DNA of 64,000 bases, taken from assembly GCA_045632265.1 (NCBI GenBank), contig JAZQWG010000036.1, forward strand, positions 40,989-104,988, read 5' to 3'. Under the pieces are notes generated by a model that saw nothing but the letters and a program-made list of their open reading frames with translations, had not been told where the DNA came from and ran no database searches. This stretch comes from Scatosoma sp045632265. GTDB lineage: Bacteria; Bacillota; Clostridia; Christensenellales; Borkfalkiaceae. Both the position numbers and the translations under genes were made by a program. Below, piece by piece: positions 59,346-64,000 of this stretch. The first letter of the stretch is position 1, and every line of letters starts with the position of its first letter.

Positions 59346-60095
59346 ATGATTGATATACACACGCATATATTGCCGGGTATTGACGACGGCGCGGACGATA
59401 CGTCCGTGTCGGCGGAAATCTTATCTATGGAAGCGGCGCAAGGGGTTAAAGAAGTTGTATTTACGCCCCATTACTATGGTAAAGTGACTGCGGAAGAGTT
59501 TCTTTCCAAGCGCAAAGCAGCGTACGAAAGAGTCAAATCGGTGCTGCCTCGTGGCATGAAAACCCGTTGCGGTGCGGAAATCTTTCTCACGGGCGTAAAC
59601 GACCCGACGGATGAAACGATTTGCGCGCTTGCCATTGAAGGCACGAAATACGTCTTGTTTGAACTGCCCGATTCCACACGTTGGTCGCAAAGGCTGCTTG
59701 ATCGTATATCCGATTTCATGGAAGAAACGGGTTATACGCCCATTATTGCCCACGTAGATAGATATAAAGAAACGTTAGAAAACCCCGAAATGGTCACCTA
59801 CTTGGTGCAAATGGGTTGCCTGATTCAACTCAACACCGATGCTTTTATTAAAAAGCCTATTCGCCGTTTTGCGATTGCGCTTTTGAAACACGGCTTGGTG
59901 CATTGTATCGGCACGGATGCGCACAGCGCGGGTAGACGTGCGCCGAACTATGACGAGGCGAAAGAGTTTATCCGTCGCAAAAGACGTATGGACGAGTTTA
60001 ACACCGTGCAATGGTGCATGAAAAAAATCCTTGCAGGGGAAGCTCTTCGCAATCCCTATGGAAGAGTGAAAAAGTGGGGCAAGTATTATTTTTAA
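59346..60095 (+). CDS. CpsB/YwqE-like PHP-domain tyrosine phosphatase
   Basis: 249 residues. The PHP metal sites are visible: MIDIHTHILPGIDDGADD at the start, FTPHYYG near 41, AEIFLTG near 79, IIAHVDRYKE near 136 and GTDAHSAGRR near 194. These proteins dephosphorylate bacterial tyrosine kinases that control capsule or exopolysaccharide export. No kinase or polysaccharide genes lie nearby. It starts 35 bases after purL with GCGAGGCG as a weak ribosome site, with no terminator between, so it probably shares the purine transcript. Confidence 0.88.
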   Translation: MIDIHTHILPGIDDGADDTSVSAEILSMEAAQGVKEVVFTPHYYGKVTAEEFLSKRKAAYERVKSVLPRGMKTRCGAEIFLTGVNDPTDETICALAIEGTKYVLFELPDSTRWSQRLLDRISDFMEETGYTPIIAHVDRYKETLENPEMVTYLVQMGCLIQLNTDAFIKKPIRRFAIALLKHGLVHCIGTDAHSAGRRAPNYDEAKEFIRRKRRMDEFNTVQWCMKKILAGEALRNPYGRVKKWGKYYF

Positions 60096-60129
60096 GGCTG
60101 GAAAAACTTACCGCTTGTAAATGCCTTTT
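60094..60129 (+). terminator. Weak terminator of the purine operon
   Basis: AAGGC (60094-60098) pairs with GCCTT (60123-60127), with an inner TTAC/GTAA stem, then TTTTC. The stem starts at the cpsB-like stop codon. Confidence 0.4.
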
Positions 60130-60135
60130 CGGCGG

Positions 60136-60164
60136 TTGCGTTTTTCGATATAAAATGGTAAAAT
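60136..60164 (+). promoter_or_regulatory. Promoter of the DUF1858 gene
   Basis: TTGCGT (60136-60141), 17-base spacer, TAAAAT (60159-60164). Confidence 0.6.
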
Positions 60165-60188
60165 AAATAAAAAAGGAGATATAAAACA

Positions 60189-60389
60189 ATGGCTAAAATT
60201 ACGGCAGATACGTTGATTGCAGATTGCTTGAGAATCAACCCCAACGCGCCCGAAATTCTTATGTCCGCTGGTATGCACTGCTTTGGTTGTGCAATGGCGC
60301 ACGGTGAATCGGTTGCGGAAGCAGTAGCTGTTCACGGCGAAGATTTGGATGCACTTTTGGCGAAACTCAACGAAGGTTTGGAAGACTAA
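60189..60389 (+). CDS. DUF1858 protein, redox-disulfide domain
   Basis: 66 residues. ADTLIADCLRINPNAPEILM and the CxxC of MHCFGCAMAHGESVAEA identify the DUF1858 family, first seen beside hybrid cluster proteins. The CxxC sits at the start of a helix, suited to thiol-disulfide exchange or metal binding in the cytosol. No hybrid cluster gene is nearby. AAAAGGAGAT ribosome site; own promoter and a strong terminator. Confidence 0.92.
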   Translation: MAKITADTLIADCLRINPNAPEILMSAGMHCFGCAMAHGESVAEAVAVHGEDLDALLAKLNEGLED

Positions 60390-60406
60390 TTACCTCTGGT
60401 AATTAA

Positions 60407-60445
60407 AATTAAAAACAGCGGGCAATACGCCCGCTGTTTTTAATT
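60407..60445. terminator. Strong bidirectional terminator after the DUF1858 gene
   Basis: A perfect 17-bp inverted repeat: AATTAAAAACAGCGGGC (60407-60423) with its complement at 60429-60445, loop of five. A and T runs inside the stem suit both strands. Confidence 0.93.
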
Positions 60446-60497
60446 GCGTTCTATTCACGTAAACGCCCAAAAATAGGGCAAAATCACACATAAAGCA

Positions 60498-60540
60498 AAT
60501 CCCCGACGAACTTTACGTTTCGTCGGGGATTGTTTGTTTT
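60498..60540. terminator. Second terminator between convergent genes
   Basis: AATCCCCGACGAA (60498-60510) pairs perfectly with TTCGTCGGGGATT (60519-60531), followed by TGTTTGTTTTTT. It separates the + strand genes from the - strand repeat protein. Confidence 0.85.
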
Positions 60541-60570
60541 TTGGGCGATTAAACGGCTTTTAATAATTAC

Positions 60571-63500
60571 TTAATAATTACCGCTACTACGTTCGGAAGC
60601 GATAACACCGTCAAGGCGTTGCGCGTGGTCGCCGTGCGTCGTAAGGGAAGCGTTGAGTTTCACGTTCAATACGGAAACTGCCGTCATATCCGCGTACAAG
60701 GACGTGATATTCATATTCGAATCGTGGTAAATATCAAGCGAAATACCTTGGATATCGCCAATCAACGCCGTAAGGTCAACGTCGATATGGAACTTGTCTT
60801 TGCCGTTGTACGAATAGCTCTTAAACGTGTTTTCAATCGTTGCAGTAGAAACGTGCGTGCTTTCCTTGTCGAGCTGACTTCTAATCGTAGACGAGAAGTG
60901 CAACATATCGAAGAGAATATCTTTAATGTTTGCCATAAAGTCGTCCACCGTGTATTTTTTGTGCGTGGTGGTTATTGTGCTTCCGTAAATGGGTTTATCT
61001 TTATCGTCTATCCAGCCGAATAACCAGTGTTTCTTTTGTTCATAGCCGATAATACCATATTCGTATTCTTTGCTTTGAGAAACATCTTTGATATAAATCA
61101 TTTGTTCTTCGGGGTCGAAGTACAACGTTGCATTGCCTTTATAGTCGTCCCAAACACTCATACCAAGTGCACTTACGTTTTCACGAGCAAGGTTCACAAC
61201 TGCGTACGTCTTATTGTCAACGATTTCAAGTTTAGCCGTAAGCGTAGCTTTATCCGTGAAGTTAACGATACCAAGCGCGTTCATACTTACTTTACCCGTA
61301 ATCGAGAAGGAACGATAACGAGAAGTCGTTTCCAAAGCGGAAAGGAGTTCGTTGATAGACGAGAAGTCGTTTACAGTACCGCTCGGCGTGTAAGTGAACG
61401 TGCTGGAATCAAACGCCGTTGCGGGCTTGCCAAGCGTGATGACAAGATTGCTTACGGAGAGGCCTTCCATCGAAAGGGCAGGCAAGGAAAGATTCAATAC
61501 GTCGTTTACACTCGTCAAGTTTGCCAAAATGCTCGTGGGCATATTGCTCATAAACGTAGAGCCGTTCAAGTCCAACGCAAACGTGCCGTCGTTTAAGGTA
61601 ATGCCATTGAAAAGCGTTGCCAAATTCAAGTTCGTTTCAGGAATCGTAGGATAGCCGTTTTCGTCTGCCACGAAGATGAATTCAAGCGCCGTTTGAAGTT
61701 CGGGCATATTCTTGTAAATTCTCTTCAAGATTTCAATCGTTTCTTCAAACTTAACCGTCGTGAACGAGCCTTCAAACTTATCTTTCGTGTTCGAAAGGTC
61801 GTTGTAGTAGAAGTAAACGTTGGGCGTACCGCTTGCTACAAGCGAAGGATCGTTGTAGAGCAAGAATACTTCGTGGTTGGTCACGCTCACCGTGCCGTCC
61901 TCTTTCACCGTCGTCACCTTAATGGTGAGAAGTGCTTTTGCTTGGGGCGCAGTTTCCAAACCTTTGATTTCAACGTTTGCGCTGAGTTCAATGGTGGAGT
62001 TGCCGCTTACAATCGTTCCGCCAAGCGTTGCCGAAAGTTCGTCGCCCGTAAGGATATCGGTAAGCGCTTGCCCAAACGTATCCACAAGTTCTTTCAAATC
62101 CACGTACGTGTCGTCCGTGTTGAAATAGGGAAGGGTAGGTTCGCTTGCAAGCGTTGCTTCCACTTGCATATCGCCAAGCATAACAGCTATGCTGTTAAAG
62201 CTCAATTCGTTGTTTTCCGTCAAGCAGTTAAGCGTAATGTCAATGCCGCTAAATTCAAGCGCAATCGAAAGTACGCCGTTTGCTTCCGTCACGTTAATCG
62301 TGGAGATAAGCTTTTCAACGTCAAATTCTTCCAAGCTATCCAAATTCAAGTCGCCAAGCGCATCTTCGCCGACAAACTTGTCAAGGATAGGTTGCAACGT
62401 TTCCATAATCGCTTCGACGTCGTTAAAGTTCACCGTAGCTTGCACGCCAGGATAACGTACGTACAAATCGCCCGATTGAAGGTTTGCGTAAATTTCCAAA
62501 TCGGCAAGCGTAGCGTACAACGCCATCGTGTTCAAATCAAGCGTGGCAAGGATTTGCGTGCCGTCCAAATCAATCGCAAGGTTGATATAACCGTTTTCGT
62601 CGATAATATCAAGAAGCGTGACGATATTATAATAATTTGCTTCGGGCATATCGTAGCTTGCCTTTTTGCAAGGAACAACGTTTGCCGTGAGTCCGTCGAT
62701 TACAACGGAAATGCTTGCAAGGCTCAAATCGCCGTTCGTGCCGTCAAGTACGATAGCTGCATCGAAGCCGAACAAGTTTGCATTGATTTCCAAACCGTTG
62801 CCGTTGTCGGTGATTACAATGCCGCTGATAATTTCTTCAACGTCAATTTCGCCAAATGCGGACAAATCAATTTCGCCGATGATGGGGGAAAGTTTATCCA
62901 TTACGCTGTCGATATCGTTTACGTCAGCGCTGATATTCAAGCCCTTGTAGGAAACGTAAACTACGTTATCTACGAACTTAACAATAAGCGTTTCGCCAAA
63001 GATTTCCGTCTTTGCAAGAATCGTCAACGTTTCAAGATTGATATTTACGTCAACCACCAACGTGCCGATTTCCGCAATTTCACCAATCGTTGCTTGTACG
63101 TTGATTTCGTTGTTTTCGTCAATCAAGTCAAGCAAGGACAAAATGTTGTAGTAGGTCGCTTCGGGCATGTCGTAGCTTGCTTTTTCACAAGGAACAACGC
63201 TTGCCGTAAGTCCGTCGATTACCACGGAAATGCTTGCAAGGCTCAAATCGCCGTTCGTGCCGTCAAGTACGATAGCTGCATCGAAGCCGAACAAGTTTGC
63301 GTTGATTTCCAAACCGTTGCCATTGTCGGTAATAACAATTCCGCTGATAATTTCTTCAACGTCAATATCGCCAAATGCGGACAAATCAATTTCGCCCACG
63401 ATAGGCGCAAGTTTATCCATCACGCTGTCGATATCGTTTACGTCAGCGGAAATATTCAAGCCCTTGTAGGAAACGTAAACTACGTTGTCTACAAACTTAA

Positions 63501-64000
63501 CAATAAGCGTTTCGCCAAAGATTTCCGTCTTAGCAAGAATCGTCAACGTTTCAAGATTGATATTTACGTCAACCACCAACGTGCCAAGTTCAGGGATTTC
63601 GCCGATTGTTGCTTGAACGTTGATTTCATTATTTTCGTCAATCAAGTCAAGCAAGGACAAAATGTTGTAGTAGGTCGATTCGGGCATTGCGTAGTCAGCC
63701 TTTTCACAAGGAACAACGCTTGCCGTGAGTCCGTCGATTACCACGGAAATGTTTGCAAGGCTCAAATCACCGTTCGTGCTGTCAAGTACGATAGCTGCAT
63801 CCAACCCAAACAAGTTTGCGTTGATTTCCAAACCATTGCCGTTGTCGGTGATAATAATTCCGCTGATAATTTCTTCAACGTTGATATCTTCAAATGCGGA
63901 CAAATCAATTTCGCCAACGATGGGGGAAAGTTTATCCATTACGCTGTCGATATCGTTTACATTAGCGGAGATATTCAAGCCCTTGTAGGAAACGTAAACA
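60571..64000 (-). CDS. Large repeat protein, C-terminal part (gene cut by the window edge)
   Basis: At least 1142 residues visible; the frame is open to the right edge, so the N-terminus and any signal peptide are missing. A TTG at 63978 is internal to a repeat and is not the start. Residues from the visible start carry 173-residue tandem modules (NGNGLEINANLFG, GTNGDLSLASISVVIDGLTA, ILSLLDLIDENNEINVQATI, VYVSYKGLNISADV), at least two near-identical in DNA and two more diverged. The C-terminal part (about the last 600 residues) is unique, with many beta segments, including HWLFGWIDDKDKPIYGS. Modules alternate short strands and look like a beta-solenoid or stacked lipid-carrier-like fold. Probably exported; function unknown. 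Confidence 0.8.
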   Translation of the reverse strand, partial: VYVSYKGLNISANVNDIDSVMDKLSPIVGEIDLSAFEDINVEEIISGIIITDNGNGLEINANLFGLDAAIVLDSTNGDLSLANISVVIDGLTASVVPCEKADYAMPESTYYNILSLLDLIDENNEINVQATIGEIPELGTLVVDVNINLETLTILAKTEIFGETLIVKFVDNVVYVSYKGLNISADVNDIDSVMDKLAPIVGEIDLSAFGDIDVEEIISGIVITDNGNGLEINANLFGFDAAIVLDGTNGDLSLASISVVIDGLTASVVPCEKASYDMPEATYYNILSLLDLIDENNEINVQATIGEIAEIGTLVVDVNINLETLTILAKTEIFGETLIVKFVDNVVYVSYKGLNISADVNDIDSVMDKLSPIIGEIDLSAFGEIDVEEIISGIVITDNGNGLEINANLFGFDAAIVLDGTNGDLSLASISVVIDGLTANVVPCKKASYDMPEANYYNIVTLLDIIDENGYINLAIDLDGTQILATLDLNTMALYATLADLEIYANLQSGDLYVRYPGVQATVNFNDVEAIMETLQPILDKFVGEDALGDLNLDSLEEFDVEKLISTINVTEANGVLSIALEFSGIDITLNCLTENNELSFNSIAVMLGDMQVEATLASEPTLPYFNTDDTYVDLKELVDTFGQALTDILTGDELSATLGGTIVSGNSTIELSANVEIKGLETAPQAKALLTIKVTTVKEDGTVSVTNHEVFLLYNDPSLVASGTPNVYFYYNDLSNTKDKFEGSFTTVKFEETIEILKRIYKNMPELQTALEFIFVADENGYPTIPETNLNLATLFNGITLNDGTFALDLNGSTFMSNMPTSILANLTSVNDVLNLSLPALSMEGLSVSNLVITLGKPATAFDSSTFTYTPSGTVNDFSSINELLSALETTSRYRSFSITGKVSMNALGIVNFTDKATLTAKLEIVDNKTYAVVNLARENVSALGMSVWDDYKGNATLYFDPEEQMIYIKDVSQSKEYEYGIIGYEQKKHWLFGWIDDKDKPIYGSTITTTHKKYTVDDFMANIKDILFDMLHFSSTIRSQLDKESTHVSTATIENTFKSYSYNGKDKFHIDVDLTALIGDIQGISLDIYHDSNMNITSLYADMTAVSVLNVKLNASLTTHGDHAQRLDGVIASERSSGNY
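62432..63988 (-). repeat. Tandem 519-bp repeats inside the large - strand gene
   Basis: Equivalent points recur at 62950, 63469 and 63988, a period of 519 bases (173 codons). The copies 62951-63469 and 63470-63988 are near-identical; the copy 62432-62950 matches only in its higher-numbered half and then diverges. The repeat probably continues past the window edge. Confidence 0.9.

Overview
The window looks like chromosomal DNA of an uncultured gut-type Clostridia (Firmicutes). Evidence: the S10-spc-alpha ribosomal gene order with adk, map, infA and rpmJ after secY; a zinc-type S14 (61 aa) and a zinc-type S4; an insertion-bearing 168-aa L17 of the kind seen in many Clostridia; a one-piece 1233-aa PurL with a fused glutaminase; many Gram-positive style lipoproteins; and sigma-A promoters that are often extended -10 types. 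A Christensenellales/Borkfalkia-like lineage is my guess, not something the sequence proves. Almost every gene is on the + strand.

Layout: (1) 1-1085, the tail of typA and a HAD phosphatase. (2) 1312-17463, an almost complete S10-spc-alpha block (rpsJ to rpmJ, then rpsM-rpsK-rpsD-rpoA-rplQ from a second promoter), with secY, adk, map and infA; rplX carries a probable frameshift. (3) 17495-18844, an iron-sulfur L-serine dehydratase. (4) 18876-19608, a tRNA cluster (Asp, Phe, Thr, Tyr) with tRNA-like debris, then a small AT-rich membrane gene. (5) 20409-30001, a six-gene operon: membrane protein, MoxR ATPase, DUF58, two BatA-like vWA membrane proteins and a Cys-rich lipoprotein. (6) 30084-39705, a lipoprotein island with a 1919-aa repeat-rich surface protein, a 340-aa lipoprotein and a convergent 788-aa lipoprotein. 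(7) 39747-43878, a LUD-domain protein, galK, galM, a NagD-like HAD phosphatase and a small lipoprotein. (8) 43903-48595, a sodium:solute symporter, a PaaK-type CoA ligase and an ACT protein, then a GNAT-like protein. (9) 48665-50420, a GH20 hexosaminidase behind a palindromic promoter. (10) 50410-60095, a purine operon purE-F-M-N-D-L plus a CpsB-like phosphatase, behind an attenuator-like leader. (11) 60136-60445, a DUF1858 redox protein. (12) 60571 to the right edge, the C-terminal part of a large repeat protein on the - strand.

Most notable: PurF in the purine operon lacks the N-terminal nucleophilic cysteine and has further changes at glutaminase-site positions, so it probably cannot use glutamine. 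Its operon starts with a leader holding a 42-codon ORF and an intrinsic terminator. Other points: the rplX frameshift, structured leaders before rpsJ and rpsM, the MoxR/vWA/lipoprotein operon as a candidate envelope system, and two surface proteins with recently duplicated modules. No CRISPR array, transposase or phage gene was seen.
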